Assembly (NCBI RefSeq): GCF_900095135.1
Contig: NZ_LT605205.1
Location: 3,968,001 to 4,032,000, forward strand
Direction of reading: 5' to 3'
DNA from: Proteiniphilum saccharofermentans
Lineage (GTDB): Bacteria > Bacteroidota > Bacteroidia > Bacteroidales > Dysgonomonadaceae
DNA: 64,000 nt
The first letter of the stretch is position 1, and each line of letters starts with the position of its first letter. Shown here piece after piece: positions 8,461-18,640 of this stretch. The translations under genes were made by a program, and so were the position numbers. The notes under the pieces are model-generated. The model saw nothing but the letters and a program-made list of their open reading frames with translations. It was not told the DNA's origin and ran no database searches.

Positions 8461-11400
8461 ATGAAGCCGAAGGTACTTGTCGTGTTTTATTTGTGTTTTC
8501 TCAATGGTATCCTTGTGAAGGGTTCTGATTACTATTTCAGAAATATGGCTGTGGAGGATGGCTTATCACAAAATATGGTCTATTCCATCATGCAGGATAA
8601 AACCGGTTTTATGTGGTTTGGCACAATGGATGGTTTGAATAGATACGATGGCATACAATTCAGGATCTTTAAGAAAGGAAATGGAGAAGCATATACAATC
8701 GGTTCAAATAAAATTTTCTCAATACTTCAGAATGAGGATGAAAAAATTTGGATTGGAACAGCGAACGGGATTTACATCTACGATCCTTTATATGAAAGTT
8801 TCAGTCGATTCAATGTGCAATCGGATGAGGGAGGGGAAATAGATGGGATTGTAAGAGATCTGAAGTTGGATAAAGAGGGTAATGTATGGATAATAGTTCA
8901 AGACAAAGGAGTATATTGTTATTGCCAGGGTAATTTGAAAAGCTATCTATTAGGAGATACACATGTAAGAGAGCTCCTATTCGATACCAGGGATAACCTA
9001 TGGGTCGCTACACACGGAAGGGGTTTGTTGAAAATCAATACCGAAAGTGCCGAAACTGTACAGTTTTTATTGGATGAAGAAAAAATAGACAGCCCGGACA
9101 ATAGTATTAATGTAATTCTCTCGTACAATTCTCATTATATGCTCGTCGGAACAGTAAATAAGGGAGTGCAGAAATTCGATCTGGAAAATGAGACTTTCAC
9201 TCCATTTCTGGAAAAAGGAAACGATGGAAAAACGCTTTTTGTAAGATGCATGATCAAGACGGAGAATCAGGAGTTATGGATCGGAACGGAAACAGGGATT
9301 TACATCTATGATCTTAAAACAGAAAGATATCTTAACTTGAAGCATATTTATAATGATCCTTATTCATTATCGGATAATGCGATTCACAGTCTGTTCCAAG
9401 ATCGGGAAGGGGGAATATGGGTCGGCACTTTTTTTGGAGGAATTTGCTATTTCAACTACGCTTTCTCACAGTTTGAGAAATATTATCCAATCGTCGGGGA
9501 AAATTCAATTAGTGGAAAAAGTATCAGTGAATTTTGTGAAGATTTCTCTAAAAAAATATGGATCGGGACAGAAGATGCCGGTCTTAACTGGTTTGACCCT
9601 CTAATGAAAACTTTTGGGAAAAGTTCTATACCCGCTAAAAATATCCATTCGCTGCTGTGCGATGAGAACAGGCTTTGGGTGGGTACATTCTCTGAAGGGC
9701 TTTATGTTTCGGATCTCCTCACCGGAGAAATTAAATCATATAAAAATTCATTATCCGAAAATTCCATTAAGGACGATAATATTTATTCTATTTATAAAGA
9801 CTCTTCCGGCAAAATATGGATCGGTTCAATGACCGGGCTTCAATATTTTGACGGGATATCCAATGATTTTAGGAGAATCAATGAGGATAGGATTAATAAT
9901 CAGGTCAATGACATACTTGAGGATTATAAGGGAACCTTGTGGTTCGCTACTATTGGAGACGGGGTCTTCTCATACAATAGATTTTCAGACGAATGGTTCC
10001 ATCATCCATCCACTGTGAATAATACCGACGATACGGGAAAATCTATCATCTGCTTATTGCAAGACAAGAAGAACAGACTCTGGATTGGTACCGAAGGGGC
10101 TGGCCTCGGGATCTATGACGTCAATACGAACTCTTTTAAAAGTGCAATCACATCTGATACCGGATTACCGAATGATGTCATTTACAGATTAATAGAAGAT
10201 AACAAAGGATATATTTGGGGTAGTACCAACAAGGGTATTTTCAGGTTGAACCCCGACAATATGGATGTGACAGTATATACTCATTCAAACGGATTATTAG
10301 GGGATCAATTTAATTACAAATCCGGGTTTAAAAGTTATGACGGGAAAATATATTTCGGGGGAGTAAAAGGATTTGTTGCCTTTATGCCTGATAACCTGGG
10401 GATAAATGAATATATACCGCCCGTAGTCCTGAATAGTTTTCAAATTCAGAATAAAGAAGTCACATTAACAGAAAAAAATTCTCCGTTAGAAAAATCCATT
10501 ACTTATACTCATAGCATCAAGGTTCCACACAATGTTTCAGTGTTTAGTATAGGTTTTGCAGCGCTAAGTTATACGTATCCCGGCGGAAATATGTATGCTT
10601 ATAAACTGGAGGGGCGTGATAACGAATGGATCTATGTCGATCAGGTACATCAGGTAAATTATTCTGATTTATCACCGGGTAATTATGTTTTCAGAGTAAA
10701 GGGATCTAATAGTGACGGTATTTGGAATGAAACGGAAACCTCATTAAAAATTGATGTGTTACCGCCCTGGTACAGGACTTTTGTGGCCTTTTTGTTTTAT
10801 ATTGTGGCAATAAGCGGCATAATATCCTTTAGCATATATAACTTTGTTCGCAGGACCAAACGTCGTAATGATCTATTACTGACAGAACTCGAAAATACCA
10901 AAGAAAAAGAATTATACACAGCAAAGATCGATTTTTTCACGCACATTACACATGAGATAAGGACCCCTTTAAGCCTGATTAAAATCCCATTGGGAGATGT
11001 AATGAAAAATATTGATATATACAATCCAAACTGGGACAATCTTACAATCGTTCAACGTAATGTGGATCGATTGCTCAAACTGGTCAATGAGCTCATGGAT
11101 TTTAGAAAGACAGAGTCCCGGATCCTTAGTTTGAATTTCGTAAAGACCGATGTTGTAGGTATTATAAAAGATACTATCAGCAGATTCAAACCAAGTCTGG
11201 ATTCTAAAAAAATAGTTTTTCAAAATAGTTTTTCAATTGAAAGTCTGTATGCCGATGTGGATAGGGAAGTATTTACCAAGATAATAAGTAATTTATTTTC
11301 TAATGCGTTGAAACATTCTCTTACAGTAGTAGAAATGAAATTCAGTCACAATGAAAAAAATTTCACTATAGAAATAGAGAATGATGGAGACACTATTCCT

Positions 11401-12417
11401 GATGAGTATCTGAAAAAAATATTTGAGCCGTTCTTTAAATTAAATAGAAACGTACAGGGTACCGGTATAGGTCTTGCATTTGTGAAATCATTGGTAGAAC
11501 TTCATAAAGGAACGATATACTGTGATAACTCTAAACCCGATAGAACTATTTTTGTGATGATCCTGCCTATTAATCAGGATTACAGTATAAATATAAATGA
11601 TGATGAACAAACAAACAGAATGTACGATACACCGTCGAAATCAGCACATACCTTACCAATCCATTCCAGGAGACCAAATCATACAATCCTTACAGTGGAA
11701 GACAATGAAGAATTTCAACAACTTCTTTATAAACACCTGACAAAGAAATATAATGTATTGCAGAGCAAAAACGGGTTAGAAGCCATGAGTATCATGGATA
11801 AAGAAAATATAGATGTAGTGATCTGTGATATAATGATGTCGGTAATGGATGGCTTAGAATTTTGCAAGACAATGAAAGAGAATATAAAATATAGCCATAT
11901 ACCGGTAATCCTGCTGACCGCCAGAACCAATCTGGAATCTAAAATTGAAGGGATAAACTGTGGAGCGGATGAATATATAGAAAAGCCTTACTCCGTGGAT
12001 TATCTTATGGCCAGGATTGACAATCTGTTAGAGAACCGGAGAAAGATGCAGGAAGCATTCAAAAATTCACCCGAACTGGCCTTTAAAAGTATTACTCATT
12101 CAAAGGCTGATGAAGAATTTCTACAAAAACTGATAGGTATTATTCATGATAATCTGGATGAGCCCGATCTAAATATAGATAAATTGGCGGAAGAAATGGC
12201 GCTAAGCCGCTCTACCCTTTACAGGAAAGTTAAAAATGTATCGGAATTGTCTCCCAATGATTTCATTTTACTTATCAGACTTAAAAAAGCCGCTGAACTT
12301 ATTAAACAAAAACAATATCAAATCAATGAAATCGCATATATGGTAGGTTTTAGCTCTCCAAATTATTTTTCGAAATGCTTCTTTAAGCAGTTCGGTGTTC
12401 CTCCCAAAGATTTTTAG
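8461..12417 (+). CDS. Hybrid two-component system sensor/regulator (HTCS)
   Basis: This 1318-residue protein carries a whole phosphorelay in one chain. A signal peptide leads into a periplasmic double seven-bladed propeller with repeated LWIGT/IWIGT-type units (about 25-680), then a Y_Y_Y domain and a membrane span at about 773-795. The histidine kinase follows with His831 in THITHEIRTPLSL, an ATPase domain (GTGIGLAFVKSL), a receiver with Asp1123 in VICDIMMSVMDG, and a C-terminal AraC-type DNA-binding domain. Such proteins bind an oligosaccharide in the periplasm and activate the adjacent utilisation locus. It lies between the divergent GH172 gene and the susC/susD operon, which are its likely targets. 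Confidence 0.96.
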   Translation: MKPKVLVVFYLCFLNGILVKGSDYYFRNMAVEDGLSQNMVYSIMQDKTGFMWFGTMDGLNRYDGIQFRIFKKGNGEAYTIGSNKIFSILQNEDEKIWIGTANGIYIYDPLYESFSRFNVQSDEGGEIDGIVRDLKLDKEGNVWIIVQDKGVYCYCQGNLKSYLLGDTHVRELLFDTRDNLWVATHGRGLLKINTESAETVQFLLDEEKIDSPDNSINVILSYNSHYMLVGTVNKGVQKFDLENETFTPFLEKGNDGKTLFVRCMIKTENQELWIGTETGIYIYDLKTERYLNLKHIYNDPYSLSDNAIHSLFQDREGGIWVGTFFGGICYFNYAFSQFEKYYPIVGENSISGKSISEFCEDFSKKIWIGTEDAGLNWFDPLMKTFGKSSIPAKNIHSLLCDENRLWVGTFSEGLYVSDLLTGEIKSYKNSLSENSIKDDNIYSIYKDSSGKIWIGSMTGLQYFDGISNDFRRINEDRINNQVNDILEDYKGTLWFATIGDGVFSYNRFSDEWFHHPSTVNNTDDTGKSIICLLQDKKNRLWIGTEGAGLGIYDVNTNSFKSAITSDTGLPNDVIYRLIEDNKGYIWGSTNKGIFRLNPDNMDVTVYTHSNGLLGDQFNYKSGFKSYDGKIYFGGVKGFVAFMPDNLGINEYIPPVVLNSFQIQNKEVTLTEKNSPLEKSITYTHSIKVPHNVSVFSIGFAALSYTYPGGNMYAYKLEGRDNEWIYVDQVHQVNYSDLSPGNYVFRVKGSNSDGIWNETETSLKIDVLPPWYRTFVAFLFYIVAISGIISFSIYNFVRRTKRRNDLLLTELENTKEKELYTAKIDFFTHITHEIRTPLSLIKIPLGDVMKNIDIYNPNWDNLTIVQRNVDRLLKLVNELMDFRKTESRILSLNFVKTDVVGIIKDTISRFKPSLDSKKIVFQNSFSIESLYADVDREVFTKIISNLFSNALKHSLTVVEMKFSHNEKNFTIEIENDGDTIPDEYLKKIFEPFFKLNRNVQGTGIGLAFVKSLVELHKGTIYCDNSKPDRTIFVMILPINQDYSININDDEQTNRMYDTPSKSAHTLPIHSRRPNHTILTVEDNEEFQQLLYKHLTKKYNVLQSKNGLEAMSIMDKENIDVVICDIMMSVMDGLEFCKTMKENIKYSHIPVILLTARTNLESKIEGINCGADEYIEKPYSVDYLMARIDNLLENRRKMQEAFKNSPELAFKSITHSKADEEFLQKLIGIIHDNLDEPDLNIDKLAEEMALSRSTLYRKVKNVSELSPNDFILLIRLKKAAELIKQKQYQINEIAYMVGFSSPNYFSKCFFKQFGVPPKDF

Positions 12418-12740
12418 GGGACAGTGAATACATTGTTCGTCTTATTTTGACACGATTTTGCATTTCTTTGAAACAATAGTTCATTTTCTATAATTTAAAC
12501 ATATTCATCTTTGTGATGATGATGGCGCTGTTCAGCGTGTTATTCAATTAGCAATACTTTGAAAATATTTATTTTTTGAGTTCTATATACTTATATTTTA
12601 ATTTGAAACATGAGTGCCTATGAGAAAACAAAAAAATGGAATAAGTGTGATTAGATAAGAGTTTACCCTATCACACTTTCAATGGACTCTTTTAAGAAAG
12701 AAATATTAATCAAATAAATTAAAAATTTAATTATGAGAGT
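12418..12740. other. Intergenic region carrying the susC operon promoter and leader
   Basis: 323 bp without a gene. It holds a 12-bp palindrome CGCTGTTCAGCG at 12526-12537, and a near-consensus -7 box (CATCTTTG, one mismatch) just before it at about 12507-12514. A 9-bp inverted repeat spans 12643-12678. The HTCS regulator would be expected to bind here, and the exact site is not identifiable by eye. Confidence 0.5.
12643..12678 (+). promoter_or_regulatory. Inverted repeat in the susC leader
   Basis: AAGTGTGAT at 12643-12651 is complementary to ATCACACTT at 12670-12678, with an 18-base loop, 62 bp before the susC ATG. It may fold as an RNA hairpin in the leader or mark a protein site. No T-run follows, so simple termination is unlikely. 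Confidence 0.35.
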
Positions 12741-15700
12741 ATGAATAACATAAATCTACAAAATGATGATACAGTCATCACAGCATTCGCCAGTCGTTCG
12801 GGTAAAATTGTAAAAACAGCAGTAATCTTATTGTTTGTAGCTACATTTTATTCATTGGCAACATCGGGATATTCTGAAATGTTTCCAATAGCGGAAGAAA
12901 AAATAGAATTGTCAACGATCTCCAATGAATCACATAGCATTCAGCAACAACCCGAGTCGGTAATTGTATCAGGTACCGTGATAGATGAAAGAGGAGAACC
13001 ATTACCCGGTGTATCTATTAGAGTTGGGGGTACTTCACAGGGAACCAGTACAGATATCGAGGGGAAATTTGAATTAAATACCCGTCAGGGAGCAACTTTA
13101 ATTATCTCTTTCGTAGGATACAAAACGCAGGAATTACCAGTCGGAAACGTTCCAATCTTAAACCGAACGATCACATTGCAGGAGGATATAGGTGAACTTT
13201 CTGAAGTGGTGGTGGTAGGTTATACAACCCAGAGCAGACGTGATATCTCATCTTCTGTAGCAAAGGTGAATATGGATATTTTTGAAAGTAATCCGACCTC
13301 TTCACTTTTAAATCTACTTTCCGGACAAATACCGGGCATGCAATCTATCAGAAGAGGAGGCACTCCTGGTGCTTCTGGCGGGGGACTTGTTATCCGCGGC
13401 AATACCTCCCTTTCGGCAGATGATGGATTAGCCGGCATCAGTAATCCTTTATTTATAATGGATGGTGTTCCAATGTCTTTACAGGATATCGCCGGATTTG
13501 ATGTATCTCAAAACGATTTTTTAGCAAGTCTTAATCCGGATGATATTGAATCTATTAGTATATTAAAAGATGCGGCCGCAACGGCTATTTATGGATCCCG
13601 CGGGGCCAATGGGGTTGTTATTATTACCAGCAAACGGGGCACTAGTGGAAGAGCTCGTCTGACCGGCAGTATTTCCACCGGTATTACTGCTACTCCTCAA
13701 AAAATGGGAGTATATATTGGAGAGGCGGAAAGACAAGCGAAGTTAGATCTATATCAAAAATCTCTTACTGCCCTATTTGGAGAACAGGCATGGGTAGACA
13801 TACGCAATGGATTAGAGGTGATGGGGTATATGCTGCCTTCGGTATTGACGGACAAGTACAATCCCGCGTTTAACAACGCATATAATTATCAGGAAATGTT
13901 TTATCAACCGGGATTCTCACAAAATTATAATCTGAGTTTTGAAGGAGGAAAAGAAGGTAGCTCCTATCGTGTTGGGCTGGATCACTATGATGAAAAAGGT
14001 GTATTGGTGGGTTATGGCTTCTCCCGTTCAACTCTCAGCGCCAGTCTTGTGAATGATATCAATAAATACTTCCGTAATGATTTTATTGTGCGTTATAGCT
14101 TTCTGAACAGAAAAGGAGGTCTGAACAGTTATATGAGAGCTTTGCCTACAAGTCCCACCGAATTACCCTCATCACTATTTTATCGTACTCCTGATGAACT
14201 GGACCAACTTTCGGGACAACTGGGGAATGCATATAATAAAAACGTCACACATAGTTTATCATTCAGTGATGCCTTAAGAATTAATTTCACAGAAAATCTT
14301 TCATTGAATAATCAGGCATCTGTAGCATTAATGTTCGGCTCCAATAATTACTTCATTCCTTCCACAGCAAGGGCCGACGGTAAAACATATGGGCAATCCC
14401 AGTCAAGTATTAATTCAATAATCAATGCAAACTCTGTACTTAATTATACGAAAGATTTCGGAAATCACAGCGTCGTGGGTTTGTTAGGCGCCGAAGTGAA
14501 CACAGATCAACAACAACAATCATGGATTTCGGCCGAAGATGGTACTTCCGACTATCTGAAAGTTATTCAAGGTTATCAGAAAGAAAATATCAATGGTTAT
14601 TCTGATATTGTGACTACTAATATGCTTTCCTATTTTGCGTCGGCGGCATATGGCTTTAAAAGAAACAGATACAAAGTAGAGGGTGTTTTACGAAGAGATG
14701 CCTCATCCCGATTTGGAGCAAATAATAAATGGGCAACTTTCCCGTCCATCAAAGTCCATTGGATCTTTTCGGATGAACCGTGGATGGAAAATACCTCTGA
14801 TTGGATAGATTTCGGGAAGATCCGTATATCATACGGCACTTCAGGGAGTATTGCCAGCGACCCATTATTACAATACAATTCACTCATTTCACTGAGCAAC
14901 ATTGGAGCCGGAATGAATGATATATATAGTAATAAGATGGATGTAAAAACATATGGTGGCTTATCGTTACTAATATCTGATTTCAACAAGGTGGCAAACA
15001 AAAATTTATCGTGGAGTAAATCGAATGAAATCAACTATGGATTAGACCTGGAACTATTTAACAGAAGGCTTTTTATTACGGGAGATATTTACTCCAGGTA
15101 TATCTCCGGCCTGATTTATCGCTCATTCCTGCCCCCCTATGTCGGATTTAATTCTCTTGAATCAAATTTGGTGGATATGATGAGTAACGGTTTTGAATTA
15201 GGAATAACAGCACATCTGTTTCCTCACTCCGGTGATTTCCAATGGACCTGGACGGCAAATTTTGCAAATAACAAAACGATTGTGGCAAAACTGGGGAATG
15301 GCGGACGTGATTATATCAGCGGTGACTATGCTTTTGTAGTGGGCAGGCCGGCTTTTCAATATTATACATATGAATATATAGGGGCACTTGATTCATTTGA
15401 TGATCTCCCGGTTAATCCGATGAATGGGGAAGCGCTTAGATACTACGCTGCAGATGCCGGATTGGCGTTAGGTCTTCAAGGGAGGATTTTTCCCGGTATG
15501 CCTTTATATACTGACGTGAATGGCGACTATTTAATCGATGGCGGAGATTATGGGAATGATAAAAAGATCATTGAAAATAAATCTCCTGAGCCCAAAATAC
15601 AAGGAGGACTCAATACAACCATCAGGTATAAAAACTTCTCTTTAAGGGCACATTCTTCGTTTGCATTCGGACATTATATTTTTAATACTACCTTACAACA

Positions 15701-16109
15701 GCAGCTGACAAATTTTGATAGTCCGGAAAGGTTTTTCCAATTGGCTTTGTATAAGTTTGACGAGACAAAATTCTGGCAGAAACCCGGTGATGGTTCCTAT
15801 TATCCGATGATGTACATAGGTTACTCAGACGGAGGATCAGCCCGCTCTTTCCGCAGATCTTCCATGTTTATAGAACAGGGTGATTATTGGAGTATTGATA
15901 ATGTAACACTGTCATACAATTTACCGGATAAACTCATCTCCCAACTAAAACTCAACAGGGTAAATGTCTATATGACGGTAAATAATCCGTATATGTGGAA
16001 AAAATCTCAGGTTTTCGACCCGCGTATGGTATCGAAAACAGGTTATTACAATGGAAGCGGATATCCATTATCTCGTAATTATCTTTTCGGTTTACAGTTT
16101 CAATTCTAA
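12741..16109 (+). CDS. SusC/RagA-type TonB-dependent outer-membrane transporter
   Basis: This 1122-residue protein imports oligosaccharides across the outer membrane using TonB energy. After a membrane-targeting segment (about 25-45), a carboxypeptidase-D-like beta-sandwich (GTVIDERGEPLPGVSIRVGG, about 75-150) is followed by the plug with the conserved SILKDAAATAIYGSRGANGV motif near 270-290. A 22-strand barrel ends in the aromatic terminus LFGLQFQF. The stretch before the sandwich is longer than usual and has a cytoplasm-like N-tail. The gene is directly followed, 12 bp later, by its SusD partner. The cargo is probably a furanoside-rich oligosaccharide, judged from the enzymes downstream. 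Confidence 0.96.
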   Translation: MNNINLQNDDTVITAFASRSGKIVKTAVILLFVATFYSLATSGYSEMFPIAEEKIELSTISNESHSIQQQPESVIVSGTVIDERGEPLPGVSIRVGGTSQGTSTDIEGKFELNTRQGATLIISFVGYKTQELPVGNVPILNRTITLQEDIGELSEVVVVGYTTQSRRDISSSVAKVNMDIFESNPTSSLLNLLSGQIPGMQSIRRGGTPGASGGGLVIRGNTSLSADDGLAGISNPLFIMDGVPMSLQDIAGFDVSQNDFLASLNPDDIESISILKDAAATAIYGSRGANGVVIITSKRGTSGRARLTGSISTGITATPQKMGVYIGEAERQAKLDLYQKSLTALFGEQAWVDIRNGLEVMGYMLPSVLTDKYNPAFNNAYNYQEMFYQPGFSQNYNLSFEGGKEGSSYRVGLDHYDEKGVLVGYGFSRSTLSASLVNDINKYFRNDFIVRYSFLNRKGGLNSYMRALPTSPTELPSSLFYRTPDELDQLSGQLGNAYNKNVTHSLSFSDALRINFTENLSLNNQASVALMFGSNNYFIPSTARADGKTYGQSQSSINSIINANSVLNYTKDFGNHSVVGLLGAEVNTDQQQQSWISAEDGTSDYLKVIQGYQKENINGYSDIVTTNMLSYFASAAYGFKRNRYKVEGVLRRDASSRFGANNKWATFPSIKVHWIFSDEPWMENTSDWIDFGKIRISYGTSGSIASDPLLQYNSLISLSNIGAGMNDIYSNKMDVKTYGGLSLLISDFNKVANKNLSWSKSNEINYGLDLELFNRRLFITGDIYSRYISGLIYRSFLPPYVGFNSLESNLVDMMSNGFELGITAHLFPHSGDFQWTWTANFANNKTIVAKLGNGGRDYISGDYAFVVGRPAFQYYTYEYIGALDSFDDLPVNPMNGEALRYYAADAGLALGLQGRIFPGMPLYTDVNGDYLIDGGDYGNDKKIIENKSPEPKIQGGLNTTIRYKNFSLRAHSSFAFGHYIFNTTLQQQLTNFDSPERFFQLALYKFDETKFWQKPGDGSYYPMMYIGYSDGGSARSFRRSSMFIEQGDYWSIDNVTLSYNLPDKLISQLKLNRVNVYMTVNNPYMWKKSQVFDPRMVSKTGYYNGSGYPLSRNYLFGLQFQF

Positions 16110-16121
16110 AAACATAATCAA

Positions 16122-17732
16122 ATGAAGAAAATATTAATTTTTACTCTATTATATCCCATACTCTTTGCTTGTCACGATTTTTTAGACGTAGAGCAAGTGG
16201 ATTTAGTGTACAATGAAGTCTACTGGAAAACTCAAAGCGATGCTGAAAAAGGTGTTTTGGGGATATATGCTTTATATAGAGGATTAATGGTAAATCCGCA
16301 GAACTGGTATCAAAGAGGCGATGCGACTACCGGTTTTGTAAATAGAGGATGGAATGGCGGTTCACCGGATCAATTATATAAAGTGGGCGATTTTGAAAAT
16401 ATTACCGGGCCAAAATCATGGGGAGAATTAGAAGATTATGGGGATTGGTCTAAATTCTATAAAGTGGTAGCCCAGGCGAATCTGGTAATTAAGAAAGTGG
16501 AGGAAATGCCTGCGGAGAAATTTACAGGTAATAACAAAAACAAACTACTTGGGGAAGCATATTTTCTGAGGGCCCTTGTCTATTTCAATATTTTACGAAT
16601 TTGGGGGAATGCTCCCTATATCAGTGAGTCTATTGAATCTTCGACGCAACTCATCAATAACGATTTGACACCTATACTCATTGGCAGGACAGATGACATA
16701 GAAATAGGGAAAAATGTACTTCAGGATGTGAATAATGCCATAAGTAAATTAGAATATGGGAATATGGCAAATGCGGAATGGGGAATCCGGGCTAACCTTG
16801 GATCTGCCGAAGCACTTGCCGGACATGTCAATATGTGGATGTATTTTCTGGCCAATAGAGACAATTTAGATAGCCAACAGTATTTGACGGATGCTATAAC
16901 AGCGTTGGAATCTTTGAAGAGTAATGGCGGATACTCGCTCGTGGACTATAGTAGTCCGACTGTAATTGAGACGCTTTATGGCGGAAAGTCGAGCGAAGCC
17001 ATATTTGAGCTGAATATCTCTTCCCAGGACAATGAATCTTATAGAGTAGATGTGGGTGGTATTATAAACCTGACCTGCAAGATTCCGCCTCTTGACGGTG
17101 ATGTTACAAAAGACAGGGCATCCAGTATTAATTTCGTTCCAAGGGTCCAAAAAGAGTTGATATATCCGGAATATGATATCGCTACTGAAACAGGAGATAT
17201 AAGAGCAAATCTTTTCTTCCAGGCATGGGAGTCACCGTACAATGAACCATTCAGTGATGTAAGCCCTGTGGCTACGGATAGAGAACTGGTTACATGGATG
17301 AAAAAATATGCGCTGATGAGTGTGGATCCTTTGCATTCATGGAACGAGTATATCCCTTATTTTGCAGAAGCAAATATTCCCATATTCAGATATACAGATC
17401 TTTATCTTCTCCTGGCGGAGGCATATTATAAGGATAATCAACAAGCTAAATCGATAGCTCTTGTGAATGACATAAGAGATCGGGCAAATTTACCCCCTTA
17501 TTCCGGTGACAATTTGCTGGCGGAGATCCTCCAACAACGAATCAGTGAACTAATTGGAGAAGGGCAGATCTATTATGATATGGTAAGGAATAACAGCTTC
17601 CCTAATCCACAGGTGATGGATCCAGGCAGGTATCAGCAAGAGGGCTACTATTGGCCGGTATCCGGCTCTGTTCTCCTATCAAATAAAATGATCTCTCAGA
17701 CTCCTTACTGGAACGGAAAAACGAGATGGTAG
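16122..17732 (+). CDS. SusD/RagB-type surface glycan-binding lipoprotein
   Basis: This 536-residue protein has a lipoprotein signal with Cys at residue 17 (LLYPILFACHDFLDVE) and the TPR-rich SusD fold, including the typical EAYFLRALVYFNILRIWGNAPYI segment. The C-terminal half has the usual RYTDLYLLLAEAYYKDN and IRDRANLPPYSGDNLLAEI motifs. SusD proteins form a lid over the SusC barrel and capture oligosaccharides at the cell surface. It is encoded 12 bp after susC, so the two surely form a pair. Confidence 0.95.
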   Translation: MKKILIFTLLYPILFACHDFLDVEQVDLVYNEVYWKTQSDAEKGVLGIYALYRGLMVNPQNWYQRGDATTGFVNRGWNGGSPDQLYKVGDFENITGPKSWGELEDYGDWSKFYKVVAQANLVIKKVEEMPAEKFTGNNKNKLLGEAYFLRALVYFNILRIWGNAPYISESIESSTQLINNDLTPILIGRTDDIEIGKNVLQDVNNAISKLEYGNMANAEWGIRANLGSAEALAGHVNMWMYFLANRDNLDSQQYLTDAITALESLKSNGGYSLVDYSSPTVIETLYGGKSSEAIFELNISSQDNESYRVDVGGIINLTCKIPPLDGDVTKDRASSINFVPRVQKELIYPEYDIATETGDIRANLFFQAWESPYNEPFSDVSPVATDRELVTWMKKYALMSVDPLHSWNEYIPYFAEANIPIFRYTDLYLLLAEAYYKDNQQAKSIALVNDIRDRANLPPYSGDNLLAEILQQRISELIGEGQIYYDMVRNNSFPNPQVMDPGRYQQEGYYWPVSGSVLLSNKMISQTPYWNGKTRW

Positions 17733-17843
17733 TAATTATCTGAAAAATTAATCGTATGAAACGAGCATGGGAATCATTACAACCAAGAACATGATTAAAA
17801 GCGAGTTCCATATGACACCATTGAAAATAAATATTTTAATCAT

Positions 17844-18623
17844 ATGAAAAAATATATTCACTTGATAATTGTCCTAATCGCCACAATAATATTATTCGGA
17901 TGTAATAATGAGGACTACATCATTGGTGGCGAGGCAAATGAAACCAATAAACTGGACATGACAACATTTGATCTGTTGAGCCGGATGAAAGAGACTGAAG
18001 TTGTCGCTGAGCTTTTTGAGAGAGCAGGATTGAAAGAGGCAATTAATGGAGATATAACCGTTGTTGCACCCAATATATGGTCTGTGAATCGTTATCTTCG
18101 CCGGAGAAACAATCAGGCACTACGGACAAATCCCGAAGCGGAACCGATCACCATTGATGATATAACCAGTGAAGAATTAACAAAGATGGGAATGTATATA
18201 TTGCCCGGGAAATGGTGGCGTGAAACGATTCCTGAAGATGGTAAAATCTTAACGGCATTGGATGGAACAGAAGTATATATATCCAGAGATAAAACCAATA
18301 CCGACCCGGGAGCCGCATGGGATGGCTCAGGTGTGGCAGGTTGGGGTTATCAGTATTCTAACTTCATGCAGGAAGTTCCTTATATTATACACATCCATTT
18401 TAAAAGAGGTGCCAATTGGGAATGGACCGGTATTGAACGCTCAAGCTTATCGGAATACTTCGATAATCCGGAATGTGATCATGTGTATCGCATGTATGTC
18501 TCCGATATATTGACGCTGAATGGAGTAGTACATGTTTTATACCAGGGGGACTACAATTATTCCGACCATTATTATTATCATTCCCTATTCTTTTTTGGAA
18601 CAAGAAGTGATGACTTATTGTAA
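17844..18623 (+). CDS. Fasciclin-like domain surface lipoprotein
   Basis: This 259-residue lipoprotein (Cys at residue 20, IILFGCNNED) has a stretch at about 35-140 that reads as a fasciclin (FAS1) fold. It shows a helix ending in AELFERAGLKEAI, the beta-turn segment ITVVAPNIWSVNRYL and a later YILPGKWW motif. In utilisation loci such proteins follow SusD and are thought to serve as extra surface glycan-binding proteins. It is followed 17 bp later by another lipoprotein gene. The FAS1 call is from pattern only, and ligand specificity is unknown. Confidence 0.6.
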   Translation: MKKYIHLIIVLIATIILFGCNNEDYIIGGEANETNKLDMTTFDLLSRMKETEVVAELFERAGLKEAINGDITVVAPNIWSVNRYLRRRNNQALRTNPEAEPITIDDITSEELTKMGMYILPGKWWRETIPEDGKILTALDGTEVYISRDKTNTDPGAAWDGSGVAGWGYQYSNFMQEVPYIIHIHFKRGANWEWTGIERSSLSEYFDNPECDHVYRMYVSDILTLNGVVHVLYQGDYNYSDHYYYHSLFFFGTRSDDLL

Positions 18624-18640
18624 CTTTTAAAATTGAGATT

